DNA of 64,000 bases from Isoetes taiwanensis (Eukaryota > Streptophyta > Lycopodiopsida > Isoetales > Isoetaceae), in NCBI GenBank assembly GCA_021234155.1, contig JAJEKV010000025.1, forward strand, positions 2,255,339-2,319,338, written 5' to 3'. Both the position numbers and the translations under genes were made by a program. The first letter of the stretch is position 1, and every line of letters begins with the position of its first letter. The notes below the pieces were generated by a model, which saw nothing but the letters and a program-made list of their open reading frames with translations, ran no database searches and had not been told where the DNA came from. This document shows, one piece after another, positions 1-12,224 of this stretch.

Positions 1-814
1 CGTGTACTTCGTTCCAGTTACGTATTGCTCTTCTTAACATACGGCCGGTATAAGGTGCCTTATCCCGGTTGATTTAATATATGGGGGCGGGTTACGCTGG
101 CGCTATCTCTTGCGCCGGTGTCTACACATATTTCCACAAGGTCACCCGGCATGGGATACTGCGTCTTCCAGGGCTTGTTGTGGCACAAAGAGCCACAGCA
201 GTGAAGAGGGGTATGGCGGGGAGCAACGCTGGTCGGGGGTGGTTGCCGCGTGGTCTAGCAAGGCTACCCGGTGATTGTAGCTATGCGATGCCGGGGGCGG
301 TACATATTACCACTACGTGGGATGCAACCTGCGTGCAAAGCTTCAGCGAGAGCACTACCACCGCAGAGATTAATCAGCAACTTTGGAACATGGTCACACC
401 GGTACTTGGCGCATATATCTATGAAGCGGAGGAGAGCTGGCCTGCAGCCCGAGGGGCCGAGGGGTCCCATCATCGAGGTGAAGCGAGGTCATTGGACTCA
501 CAGGATGGAGGCGGAGAATCCCGGCGAGGAAGGGCGCCCCGGTGTTGCCCGCATGCGGACGGTAGAGGATGAGCACCATGCTGCTGCACCAAGAGTGTCA
601 GAGCATATATGCATATCAGGAGCAACACATGCTGATCTTAAGATGCTCTAGCGGCACGGCGCATCAATTCTTCAGCATCGCCAATAGTTTGCCTTACGCA
701 CGTCTGCATCCACCGTTTGAAGTCTATGGAGGTCCACTTGCAGGACGAGGTCAGGGGCTTCACTAGGGACATATACGTGAGGGGTTTCATCGATGGTAGG
801 GACGCATTGTATAG
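1..814. other. Unassigned GC-rich left flank
   Basis: I see no supportable gene here. Open frames exist on both strands (for example 81-572 forward), but they overlap one another, lack a recognisable domain and have no homopolymer or splice context that favours one. A minus-strand stretch around 640-815 reads without stops in two frames and lies directly downstream of a leader shared with copy B; it is discussed as a finding. Base composition is richer in G+C than the spacer at 33-45 kb. Confidence 0.4.
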
Positions 815-1167
815 TAGCATTTGTCTGCTTTTTTGGTGTAGTTTTTATGCGCTTTAAATACGCATATATACGGCTCATAGGTCAAGTTTGGCCTCAGCGA
901 GGCGTTAAATATACTTCCTTCTTCCTTCCTTCCTTAGCAACCATGCAGGTGATTAGGCCTCATTTCACGGGGGCGTAGTGCCATTGGGAAACTATTGTGG
1001 TAGGCCCCTCCAACTAACACCTCAACTTTTGGTAGCTCCACATGGATAGCTTTACTACTAATATGTCACTTCCACGTCGTCATTGTGTTTTTGGTCCATT
1101 AGCATTACTTCCTTTGCTTTTTAGCGGACCTTACTTACTAGCATGGCACTTTCGCTTTGTGTGAAAA

Positions 1168-1781
1168 TGTTAGATCACACTTGGTAACGTACGAGGGACT
1201 ATTCATCACCTCCACCCAGCCAGGACCAGAGTCAAGGCCAAAGGATCCCAGCTGGGCGCAGTGGGTAGGTAAAGGCTGAGAAGACCAAGCGGAGACCCCA
1301 GCCCGCCTTGGGGCAGGCACGCTGGCGTCAAGAGGAAGGCGCTTCGGACAAATGGCCTGACCCGTCCGCGGCTGCGTCCGGCCCCGTCAGTGATTTTGAG
1401 AGCACTTCAAGAGGTACCCGCCCCATTCACCTGGAAATGGAGACTCCCTTCGGTCGGCACGAAATCGGTCAGGAGTGTCTACTCCATTGGAGCCCAAAGG
1501 CCCGTTGTACTATATATATATGAGTAGAGCTAAGCGCTCTGAACAGGCCGGTGCAAAGATCTTGTCTCATTTGATCTTCTCGGTGCGAGCTCAGCCAATA
1601 TCTTCGTTGACATCAAAGGAAACATTCTCATTATTGTCTCCAATTTTTTCTCTTTTGCTTTCTTTTTCTCTTTTCCCTTGTTCCTTTGCAAATCCCATTG
1701 ACATAGCTCCCGGATTCTCTGTTAGATCAGGGTCCTCCCGCGAGGCTGTCTTGCGAGGGTTCGAACCCCGGACCCCAAACA
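1168..1781 (+). repeat. 5' LTR of retrotransposon copy A
   Basis: The LTR begins TGTTAG and ends CCCCAAACA, the same ends as the copy B LTRs, and is 614 bp against 591-593 bp in copy B. It retains the TATATATATATG promoter motif near 1,510-1,522 and the hairpin AGAGCTAAGCGCTCT just after it. The primer-binding site that should follow at 1,783 is altered and no longer pairs well with tRNA-Asp. The extra 20 bp are scattered small insertions. Confidence 0.85.
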
Positions 1782-1819
1782 GCATGCATTTGCAGTGCGA
1801 TCTTTCTTTTCTTTCCATC

Positions 1820-3560
1820 ATGTATTTCGAGGGTTTCCTCACAGAAGAACTTCTTTTGCCAAGCGGCCCGGCTGGAAGCGCCATCAACGCAGCCTTGTGA
1901 GGCTGTTGGGATATGTATGATCTTTGCTTATGACATTGGGGAGGTCATATGGCTCTAGAGCTTCGATGCGGCACCTCCACCCCTGCGTGCTCATTCTAGC
2001 CAGGGGTCTCCCTATATGTGTAAGCCATTGTTCCCAACCTCAATCTCCACAACATACCCTGTTGCCAGCCCACACGCCTCACTGGCCTTCAGGACTCACG
2101 AGAGCACCTATATCCATATCCTTGAGGCCACACCCCCACGACCATCACAACCTTCTTCACCCCTGGGGGATGGGCTGCCATCCAAGTGTCCTTTGGCCCT
2201 CCCCGTTCCACGAATTTGGAGTCTTCTCCATCTTTTTGTGCGCTCTTTACCCATTTTATCAAACCACTGATCTCAAGCCTAATGTAGTTGGCTCTCAAGA
2301 CCCTTCCCTTAGGATGCTACTTTCTATGGACCCGCGGGTTTTCCGATCCCACCCCCTTGCTCGGTCAGGGCGGTTCCACCTCTCCATGCCGCGCATATCC
2401 TCCACCAAATCCACATCTATGCTCAAGTTCCACCTTCATCTCCCCACTCATAATTTGGAAGCTGACTTATCACTTTTGGCAACACCTAAGGCAAACCTCA
2501 CGGATCAAAGTGCTCAAGCTCACATGGAGAATTTTGAGCCTTGGCCAAATTCTGAATGGTCATCTTGTGACCTAGCACAAATTTCATATCTTTTCCGACC
2601 GCAGCTTCGAGGTGCCCCTCATCCAGCGGTAGTTGTGGTAACATAAAAGTCAGCTGGAAGGCAGAGTTGGCATGGGGAAATGGCTTGCCTTTTACGTCTC
2701 ATTATGGCACCGCGGACGTGTTGATTACTCCTCAAACAACTCAATGACCCATGCGGCCAAGAGCCCGCGAGGTCGGCCGGGGGATTTTCTTGGACCGTCC
2801 TACATTCTGCGTCCCGATTAAACTCCCACTGCAGGGAATTACCCCGCATAAAGCGGATTCTTATGCAGTTCCTGCGGGGGCCCTTCCCTCTGCCATTACG
2901 CCTCGCCCAGCCAGAATACACCGTCCCAAGTCTTTAAGGTGAGGCCATTGAATTGGTCAATCACTTTCGGTCAATGTATCTCTTCGAGGTGTTGCTCTTA
3001 CCCGAGGAACTTCCTTTCCTTACCCCTGTCCGTAGTTTCCCACAAAATTACGTAGAGCCTCGACAGAACAAACCCACAAGCAGCTCACAAATCACGAGAT
3101 TGTCATCTTTGTAAAATATCAGGGGCCATCGGCAAATGAATGCAACTCCTCCAATGGACCTCCTCCAGCGTAAAGGTACAATATGTATATTGCAATCCGC
3201 GCCCGCGGAGGGAATGCACTTTCGTTCTCATCCTACCACCCTTCGAGGAATAAAATGGTTTTCAGAGTCAGACCCGCCTCAGCAACAGCGGTCATATCAG
3301 CCTCGGCAATATCCCACTCAACAGCCACATGGCCCGGTATCAACAAGCAGCGGCAATCGGTGACCACGGGGGACAAGGCAAGCTGTCCTCCCTTTGATCC
3401 TTCAAAGGCTCAATGTTATCATTATTGTCATGAATGGGGGTCACACCACCCGCGGCGTGTCCTCAACTTCCGTTCAAGTACAACTTCCAGGTTTGAAACC
3501 AACCAGCTTTTGAAATGCGTCTCACGGCTTATCCTTTCTGGGTGGCCAGCCCAGCGGTAA
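1820..3560 (+). pseudogene. gag remnant, copy A
   Basis: This stretch corresponds to copy B 50,904-52,560. The ATG at 1,820 is the equivalent of the copy B gag start. Stretches of the proline-rich N-terminal part and of the glutamine-rich nucleocapsid tail are recognisable in three different frames (for example about 2,016-2,270, 2,288-2,575 and 3,136-3,360). The zinc-knuckle segment near 3,090-3,170 is frameshifted and its cysteine pattern is lost. No continuous product is possible as written. Confidence 0.75.
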
Positions 3561-4259
3561 AAGCGAGGGGCCCACCGATCACATTTTTGAAACCGGCCAC
3601 CTCAACAGCTGACCTCGGCGGGCGCATCTACCTCCCACTCCTATGGATCAACAAGCCCAAAGAGATTTGCTCCGAGGCCAGCGAACCCTCACATCCAGCC
3701 GGTCCAGGTAGGTTGGTCGTCACGCGTCACACGGGCCTTCCGCCCTTTGACCATCATCCCTCACGACCGCACTTAACCCGCCTTTCTAACGTGAAACGAT
3801 CCCTCCTTGATGATGATAAAAAGGAGTTCGCCGCCCCACAATCTTGCCGGTAAACTCATGCCTCGTCATGCCTAAAGAGGTAGACAAAGTATTACGAAAC
3901 TCGCCGATTTCACGAGTGCGCGCAGCGGCAAATGTTCATGCCACCACTTTCGAGCTTCCAGCCGGCTGTCCCGGGCCGGCCGCAGGCGTCATCATCTGGG
4001 GCACATGCTCCAGCGTGTATCAAATGTGCTGTGAGGGTGTTAAGGAAACTGCTCAAAAGAGATGCATAAAACTGCTTTGCCCGCGGAACTCGACTCCATT
4101 GGAGCCTATAACGGACCCCTTTTCACATGTTCCTTTGGAACCGGGAAGAACTAAGCCAAGATCAAAGATTCCTTTTGGGCACGGCCCACCATATTGAAGA
4201 ACTACGTGGGGCTCTCAAAGAGATGCGGTTACCTCTTCCGCGGTTACGGTTGGGTACAT

Positions 4260-4930
4260 TTGCAAAACTGCATACGGTGGGCAATCAGCACATCAATCAT
4301 GTCCAAATTGATGGTGGTAGTCTTGAGTCAATCTTGTCTTAGCAAGCTCGGGAAGCAATTGGGCATCAAACAATTATCTCTCTGGAGTGCTCCTTATGAC
4401 ATCAAGTTGGCAAATGGCATATCACGTGCCCTCAAGGTGTGGCTCCTCTTCTCCATATCGGCATTGGTGATCTCAAATTCCCATTGTTAGATTTGGTGTT
4501 TGAGAAATTTGGAGAAGATCACGGCGGTGATTATGAAATCTTGGTTGGGCGGCCTTTTCTCCGCCCGGGCTAAGAGTATTGCATTCTTGGGCCGCGGACC
4601 AGCTTGGCCCTGTGATGGATATCTCAATGCCACCATGGAACCACAGGCCTTAAATTGATCTCGGTGAGAATCTGAGAACCCTCAATCTCCGACACTAACT
4701 GCGAAGAAGCACAAAATATTTATCGTATTTTCCAGAAGCTCCACCCCAGCGAGATTCTGCCTCTTTCCTCCTACGATTATCTTTGCTGATCCTTGGGGAG
4801 ATGGCCATTTGGATCGGAACCCATTTTGTAGGTTTGCTACCGCTTGGACTGTACACGGCTTCTGTCGCATTCAACATCTTGATCATTTTCCGGCTGACAC
4901 CCTTTCTTGAGGCTGATGTTCATGCTATCA
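4260..4930 (+). pseudogene. Retropepsin (protease) remnant, copy A
   Basis: The segment matches copy B 53,235-53,864. The active-site region is recognisable near 4,290-4,320, where the frame still reads VQIDGGS, and the flap/GRPF region follows near 4,545. The frame is lost within ten codons of the active site and again several times downstream. In a working element this domain is an aspartic protease that cleaves the Gag-Pol polyprotein. Confidence 0.7.
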
Positions 4931-6640
4931 TAGAAGCAACCCTTGCTTGATGACACTTTCAGCCCTTTTTTCTTCACTACTCAAAATCTTTTTGCTCCTC
5001 TGTCGTAGCTTCAACCCCTCCACCACGCTCATCCGAGGGTTAGGAACCGCAGAAGGTTGTTCCTCATATTCAAACTCAGTGATTGGAAATTGTGGACATT
5101 GGTAACAATCCAGCACAATAAAACATTTTGCAAAATCTTCCCACCGCACTTATAAAGCGCACGCGCCATGGCTATTTGTTCAAAAAATTCAAAACACACA
5201 TTTTGCTTGGAGCTACAAAGACCTTAAGGAATCAAAGCGAGTTGGGGAACTCACCATTCCTACCAAACCTGCTGCACGCCAATCTAGCTTAGCGGCGATT
5301 ATGGAGGCTCAGCTGAAATTTGCGTGAAAGTGAGGCGGTGGTGATGAAGCTCTCTTGCGACATGAGGGTCCAAACACTTTCTGAGGTGGGTGGGCCCCAT
5401 GCGTCGTGCTCTCTCAAACACAATGGTAAGATCCGGCGTTTGCGTGGATTCTGAGAAAACTCAATCAAGCTTCATTAGGCGTGATCATTTCAGCTTCCCT
5501 TCCTGGACAGCCGAGGGTTCTTGGGAAGAGTTCTTTGGTCATGAGATTAGCTGCTCTTTCGCCAGGATGATGGGTTCTACGGAGTGCAGTCAAAAATTTC
5601 TGCTTGAAGAAGATCAACTCAAAACTACCTTGACACCAGGTAGAGTACTTTTTACCTACAAGGTGGTCCCTTTTAGTCTCTCAAACTCTCCTTCAACCTT
5701 CGGCCTCATACTCTACGTGTCTTTCAAGACTTTATGAAGGATAAACCTTTTCTTCAGATCTTTCAAGATGATTTTCAGCCTCTGACTCCATGGATGATCA
5801 CTTGGAAAAATTGGAACTTTAATCTTTCAAAATGTGATGAATCACGGCGCCAAGAATCTCAATCACGAGGAGGTGCCATGCTTTTTTGCGTCACCTGCGA
5901 GGCGTTTTTATTGTGTGGGTCATGTGTGGTGATGAAAGCACATCACCATATGGATCCGCTAAAATGATTGTGTCTTGAAGGCTCAAGCACCATCTAATAT
6001 CAAAGACAGCTCTCTTTCACAGGTAAGGTTAATTATTATTCCACCTTCATTTTACGGACTTGCAGCTATAGCTGATCATTCATAAACTCACGGGTGATGA
6101 ATCACTTGGGCTTGGAATCCCCGGCCGGAAAATTTTACTTGCCAGTTAAAATTATTTACTTACCCCGAGGCCCCGTCCCTTGTTCCTCCTCAATGGGACT
6201 AAAGCCCTTCCCGCGTTCATGTTGATGTCTACGCGCTGCCATTGGTCTTTACATTCTTTCCTGGGGCCTACTATGATATGAACATACGGACAAGCCAATC
6301 CATTTATACCCGGTAGGAAACTCAATCCTGGCGGCGCAATTACTCTGCCCGCGAACGAGAAGCTTTGGGCTTAGTCTTACATTGTCCAGCGTTCCGTCAT
6401 TATTATTTGTTGGGTAGCGGATCAGAGTTCTTTTTATTTGATCATCAAGCTCTTACGTATTTAATCAACAAAGCCATACGGGTAGAATTGCTTTCGTTGG
6501 GTCCTTCTTACCAAAATTTGCTCCTTTGAAATTGTTCATAAGGCGGGCAAGTCTCATGTGGTGCGGTGTATCTTTCAACGCATCCACCGCGGATGATCCC
6601 CTCCGGAGTGTTTTAAGCGGCGCCTTTCGGGCAGCTCAAT
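4930..6640 (+). pseudogene. Reverse transcriptase / RNase H remnant, copy A
   Basis: The segment matches copy B 53,861-55,450. The RT active-site region is visible near 5,740-5,780 (reading FLQIFQDDFQ). Copy B continues with a serine-tyrosine segment that is altered here. The RNase H segment follows at about 6,170-6,500, with the LGL.L and FLFDHQAL-type region still recognisable. Frameshifts occur every few dozen bases. Several of them are changes of CTG in copy B to ACG or GCGG here. Confidence 0.75.
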
Positions 6641-6649
6641 TGTTTCTGA

Positions 6650-7965
6650 AAGTGCGGTCCCGCGCCCGCGTGGTTTCACAACTTTTGTAATATCTTCTCC
6701 AGTGCTCTTCCTCGAGAAGATCCGGCTCTCACCAGAAAAGCTTACGGCTCACGCCGCCCATGTTTTCTCAGGAGAGGTCCGTGACTACACTTTATGATTC
6801 GCGAGGCCATCTCCATACAAAGCGTGGTAAGACTTGGTACTCGTGGTTGTGTTCTTCCTCGCCCAGGAGGGTGCGGAAGTATTGTTGACAAACCCACGGC
6901 CGGGCTTGGTGGTGGTCATTTAGTGGTAGTACCCACGACCGCATAAAATTCTTTTGGCGAGGATACTTCCGGCCCGCTTTCAAAGATGCCGCAGCTTATG
7001 CTGCGCCCGTGCTTGGCGTGCAATACGGCGTGTGCAAGGAAACCGCGGCCCGTGGCGCTCTTCCGTGGCGCCCGATTAAGCCTTCCGCCTTCAGCAAATG
7101 GGGAATGGACTTTGTGCTAATGGGGCCTGGACCGCCGTATACGACACCCGTGCCCGCTACATTACGGTCATCCGCAGTTATATGCTACCAAGTAGGCGGA
7201 AGCTTGTGCCGCACTTCGGACAACACACCTCTCTTGCCGGTCTGACCAAGGGTTCTTTATCACATCATCGCGTTTTGGATTTGTCCCGCGGAACTTGTTA
7301 GTGATAGGTAAGGCGTGCATTTTAATCAATCATACCATCAAAGGGGCGTGGACTATCTTCACATCCAACAGGAAGAGTACACCTTACTATCCCTCAAAAG
7401 GGAAGTAAGCGGTGAAAGCACCAACAAAACTCTCATCCAGCATTTCTCCAAGAAAATTTGTGGCCTTCACCGATGATGCAGTTGGCCGAGGACAAGTTGC
7501 CCTCTCTTTGTTCTTTTGGGCTTACAACCCGCGAGTTTCAAGATTGCTACTGGCCACACTCGCTTTCAAAGCGGTTTTACGCCGGACGAAGCTCTCATAC
7601 CTTTGAATATATATTCTTCGACTCTCGTTTCCAACTTACTCTGTTACATAATCCACTGCTTTGCACTCAAGGCGGGTTTTATCAATTAGGCAGCAGGATG
7701 AACTTAGGCGAGGCCGGCTTACATTACGTGTTCTTCATGGACAGCGATTTGTCGTTGCATGACAAGCGACTTAAGACAAAAACATTCAAGAGGTGATTTG
7801 GTTCTTCTTTATGATTCTCGTTACAAAACTTTTTCGAGGGCAAGTTAAAGTTGAGATGGCGGTCATATAAAATTGTTCAAGAGTTGTTCAACCCGGTGTT
7901 TTCAAAGCGGCGAAGGCCAAATTGAGCGGCGCTCCCTTACCTACTGCAGTTAATGGCTTTGCATG
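6650..7965 (+). pseudogene. Integrase remnant, copy A
   Basis: This stretch matches the intact integrase reading frame of copy B (55,405-56,844). The zinc-binding region lies near 6,860-7,020 and the catalytic core near 7,090-7,430, where the KWGMDFVL peptide is still readable in frame 7,098-7,130. The aspartate/glutamate spacing of the core cannot be read through because of frameshifts. The C-terminal GPY/F-like region (near 7,850-7,900) is also broken. Confidence 0.75.
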
Positions 7966-8166
7966 TAAAAGCAATTTCATCACGAGAGAGAGAGCTTCTG
8001 AGGCGGTTCTACGGGGTGCCGCACCACAAAGTCACGAAACAGCAGATAGTGACTAAAAGCGGTATATTTATATATTTACTAGAGGTAAGTACAAAATGCC
8101 AAGCATTGCCCACCTGCTTAGCTATGGCGAGCTCTATGAGAGTGCCACATTTACAAAATCACAAGA

Positions 8167-8520
8167 TTAAAACCCTCTACTCGGGTTGGGAGGCCGGGGG
8201 TGTCTGAGGAGGATGTGAGGTAGTAATTCTACTCGGATCAGTAGCGGATGCACCACCACATCCATTGGATTGTCGGCGGATCGGGATGCTTTCCGGCCAT
8301 CCACTTTGCACGGTAGATCCATGGGGATACCCGCGGTTGTAGCACTTCCGAGAGATCGAGCCGATTCATTTTGCGGGTGATCCATTCGAACAATTGCTAG
8401 GCATTTATGCGTTCTCGTTCAAACCGGCGGCCATACTCATCATGCGCCAAGGGGTGTATCCAGCTTTGCCTTTGCTGCGTCTTATATAGGTACGTCGGCG
8501 TGGACCACTCGAAACGCTGC
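8167..8520 (-). pseudogene. Antisense Cys-rich ORF remnant, copy A
   Basis: On the minus strand this corresponds to the 107-residue antisense ORF of copy B (56,967-57,290). The peptides GIPMD and NPMDVVVH are shared. The start and the cysteine cluster are frameshifted: the open part here, from 8,385 leftwards, keeps only one cysteine of the cluster. It has no independent evidence of expression. Confidence 0.5.
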
Positions 8521-8977
8521 GTCCCTAGAGGCGTGGATTTTGCAGTAATTTGTTTCAATTGGAATCTTTCTCCCGCGCATATCTAGCAATGGTAACCGAC
8601 ACCTTCGTTTTAATGATATTTCGAGTTGCACGCATTAAATGCCATTCCTTCTTTTCATGCCGTCGAATATTAATATGTGTACCTTAGCGGTTGTCACCTC
8701 CGTCGTTCATTTCGATACATCTCTACCGTTCATTGCTTCTCCCTTACGGCTTAGAGGGGACTTAGCCAAATTTTGCCCCTCAATGTCGACTCGCCCATCT
8801 CTTGCCACTGGCATCATCAGCGGTTCTTTGCTTCATTCTCATCGCGCCCTTTTGCCAAACCCTTGTATTGCCACTAAGCACCTTTTAAGGTCTATCTTCG
8901 TTTTCGTCTTCTGTTCTGCGCCCTCCAGGCTTCTCAAGGCGGTTCTTCACATTCCTCGCCGGCGGCTCTTAGCCGAC

Positions 8978-11605
8978 ATGGCTCACGCACCCATTTCCCT
9001 CAACTCCAGAAAACACGCTCCCGCGGGATCGGCTCTTTTTGAATTCCGGTGACCTTCGACACCACCTTTAGCGTAGCCCTCGTTGTAGAGTGATGAGTCA
9101 GCGGGCGTCGGCCGGCAATTCTCTGGAAATGGACCTCCACGCAAATCGAGGCAATTGGAAGCGGGTTAGAGTGGCTCACATAGTCAACAGCCGAGGAAGG
9201 CATGCTACCATGATTGATGGCACCACCATTTTGCTTACTTTCGGCCCGATTCGAGTTTAGCCTTTGTTCATATCAACGAAACCAACATGCATCGCCCACC
9301 AATGTGCTGCAAGTCCCGCGACACTTTTGTCAAGTTTTACGTAGTACAGAGTGCTTAGGTATTCCATCAGAACACCCATATCAATAAACCATTCTACACA
9401 ATGTTATTTACCCGCGACCCATCCGCTCCACTCACCATATTGATTGTGGCCACAAAATCTTTTAGACTTCTTCATGGAAATTGGATGCATGAGGTACACG
9501 CCCCTCCCTCGGGTCTTTGAACCTCTCCATGAATTTGGCCATCTTCAAGCCCTCATCTGTCATTACCTTCCTCATCCACGGGACCCCTTCGTTTCTCATG
9601 CATCCACTTTCGGCAATCTTTTCATTCACTTCCTCAAAACCAGCCATTTGGCCTTCGCGCCCTTCTTCATACGGTCATGTCCAACCTGCTTTCCATGTCA
9701 CTTCATCTCCCTCTTCCTCCACGAAACCATGCCTTCCACTTCTCATCATGTCCTCTTAGACATCCCGGACCGAGCAACAATAGGACCTGCACCCCACATC
9801 CTCGCCCGACTCCACCGTATCCAATATCAGCGGGGATTAATACGGTACGCCCTCAAGTTGAGAATCCCAAGAGTTCTCATGAATGGAGTTCAAAGCGTCC
9901 TGGAGGCATCAGATGTTATTCACATGGATCTCTTCCAAGTTGCCAACCGCAAGTTCCAATCCTTGGGAAGACAAACTTCCAAAAGAAAGCCACGAGGGCT
10001 CTGCAAGGCAGAGTGAAGATCTCAAACTTGCACAAGATCCCGGAAGCGACACGCTGGCGATCCAGCGGCTCGGTCGCGATCCTCCATTGAGGAATTCTTT
10101 GGAGCCGCGTCAAGGCGGGGATAATAACCTCCCTGGCGACAAGGGCGAAGACAGCGCAAACTTACTTACCACAAAGAGAGGGGCTACATTAATAGCTCTT
10201 CACATGCACATGGATTTCTCTACTCATCCGATTACGGATTTATGTAGTTGCCGTAGCCACCTCTTTCTTACGAAGTGATACCACGGCCAGGATAAAGTGG
10301 GGTTGATGCCGGTCGCGGTGGGGATTTTCTCCGGTTGGCCCGACCTTTGGGTTAGCGAAGACAAAGGTTTACTCACATTGCCCTCTTAGTCTTGACCTCA
10401 TTCAGCATGAAGACCACGATCCCAGTCACCTTGAGGAGTTGACCCGGTAGATGGCGTACATCTTTTCGCGAGCTTCTATAAGGTGATGCATAAGACTAAA
10501 TTCGGATGGGCCACATCAAACTTTCATGGCGACCCCAGTCTCGGATTTGTTGGATAACTAACCCGTATTTAAAAGATCATGATGAGGAATCACACTCTTA
10601 ATCCGGGGAGATGCGAGGAGCTTGCTCATCACCCCACCTCTCTATATGGCAAGCTGAAGCGGCTGGAGCAGTCGGGAAGAATCCCTAGCAGCCCATCAGG
10701 AGGATCTTCCGTTTTCCCAAATTTATATGCGGCACTTAGCGGGGCTACAGTAGGCTGGCGTGCCCTTTTTGGATAGCAAAGGCGATACCCGCGGGGATGG
10801 GATAGTCCTCTGTCTATACTTTCGGCTCTACGCCCGGTTGGGACCCGGTGGTGCGTGCTCTTGATCCAGAGCCTTGATACGAGTCGAGGAAGCGGGGCGC
10901 TCGTATTGCATACCGGGCACAGCTCACTCTCCATATGCTTCATTGGAAACGTCCCTCCATGCCACGGTTTCTCACCTCATTGCGTCTTCGTTTTGGACCA
11001 AAGTCTTGGGAAGGCCATTTGGGTGGACTCTCCTCCTCTCGGATCTCGGCCGGATCTCAGGTGGGATCCAAGTTTTGTCGAGGCAGCTCAATTGGGGAGA
11101 TGGTGCCACCTTGGAACACACTCAAACTTGGATCTATATGTGCAAATGGCGTGGTTGGCAAAATCCTGGCGTCTTTGTTCATGGCCTTGATGCATTCTTC
11201 TTTGCGGAATCGCCACCTCCAGGACCCTTGGTTCACCCGTCAGCGGGGCAAATGCTGCTCTCAAGTGCATCTTGAGTCAGCTCATTAAAATCGGCGGCGT
11301 CCATCTTTTTATTGCAACCCGAATGCGATTAATGGAGTGCTTTGACCTTGGTGCCCTTCTCATGGGTGATTCGTTCCTTCGAAGCACATGCTGCCCTTGA
11401 ATATAGTCGCTCTAAATTCCTCATTGATCACGAGGATCCACCTTGCTTGGGCTTAACACTCGAAGCTCTTCAAGTACGTAGGGATCTCATTGGCCATTAT
11501 CACAATGCGTGATCCTCATTCAGGGAGGATCACTTTCAAGCTGGCGGATTCATGCATGAAACGCCTCCCTTTTTCTTCACTCACGGGTATGCGTTTGGTG
11601 GGGAG
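8978..11605 (+). pseudogene. Post-integrase ORF3 remnant, copy A
   Basis: The stretch aligns with copy B 57,754-60,354. The ATG at 8,978 begins MAHAP against MATAP in copy B. Blocks of the N-terminal domain (about 9,050-9,560), the coiled-coil segment (9,880-10,100) and the C-terminal domain (10,580-11,400) are recognisable but frameshifted. No continuous product is possible as written. Confidence 0.65.
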
Positions 11606-12224
11606 TGTGTGAGATGCTTGGCATGCGTCTTTGATGCAGGACTATTCATACATCACCGACGGACCAAAGTCAAGGCCAAGGGTCCGCTGACGGTACGAGG
11701 TTGAAGAGTCGTCAAAGGCCCCGCGAGAAGACCAAGCGGAACCCGCGCGGAGACATAAAGAACCGCTGGCGTCAAGAGAGGCTTCGGACAAGTAACCGGC
11801 CCGTCCGCGGCTGCGTCGGCGTCCAGCGTGATTTCGAGCACTTCAAAAGAGGGGCCGCCCCTGGCATTCACGCAAATCGGGCCTCCTTCGAGGTCGGCAC
11901 GAAATCGGTCCAGAGGTGTCTCATATTGGGCCAAAGAAAGAGGCGTTGTACTATATATGAGGTAGAGCTAAGCGCTCTAGTTTTTAGATGAGTTTGAGTC
12001 TTGTCTCATTTCGGTCTTCTCTCGATTCTTGTGAGCTCATGTATCTTCGTTGACATCAAAGGAAGTTGTTCTCGTATTGTCACGATTGTTCTCTTTTTGC
12101 TTTCTTTTCTCTTTTCCCTTTGTTCCTTTTGCAAATCGGCGTGACATAGCTCAGGATTCTCTGGTAGATCCAAGGGTCCTCCACCCAGTGTCTTCGCGGG
12201 AGTTCAGGAACAGAACCCCAAACA
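11606..12224 (+). repeat. 3' LTR of retrotransposon copy A
   Basis: The LTR starts just after a GGTGGGGAG polypurine tract and ends CCCCAAACA. It is 619 bp against 593 bp in copy B. The TATA-like TATATATGAGG (near 11,951) and AGAGCTAAGCGCTCT hairpin are retained. The first 30 bases are strongly altered compared with the 5' LTR of the same copy, more than the LTR pair in copy B differ from each other. Confidence 0.82.

Larger units (their letters stand above)
1168..12224 (+). mobile_element. Ty3-type (Tat/Athila-like) LTR retrotransposon, copy A, disrupted
   Basis: This is the copy A counterpart of the better-preserved element at 50,271-60,947. Order and spacing are the same: LTR, gag, protease, reverse transcriptase/RNase H, integrase, antisense small ORF, large post-integrase ORF, LTR. 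Every coding region is broken by frequent 1-3 base insertions, deletions and substitutions. The flanks are those of the copy B element, so the two are one insertion that was later duplicated, not independent insertions. The ATTAA target duplication of copy B is not readable here: the left flank ends GTGAAAA and the right begins GATGTCG. Differences from copy B are concentrated at CTG/CAG trinucleotides, which suggests that some or most damage is sequence error. Confidence 0.88.

Noticed and set aside
81-651. Overlapping 163- and 126-codon frames at the left edge
   Set aside because: They overlap each other in different frames, neither has a recognisable domain, and GC-rich DNA yields such frames by chance.
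1755-1772. A GGTTCGAACCCC-like tRNA T-loop sequence
   Set aside because: It lies at the end of the copy A 5' LTR, where copy B reads GAGTTCCCGAACCCAGACC. No cloverleaf can be formed around it.
1168-12224. Repeat-induced point mutation as the cause of copy A damage
   Set aside because: That process gives C-to-T changes without indels. Here small insertions and deletions dominate, and CTG often becomes ACG or GCGG.
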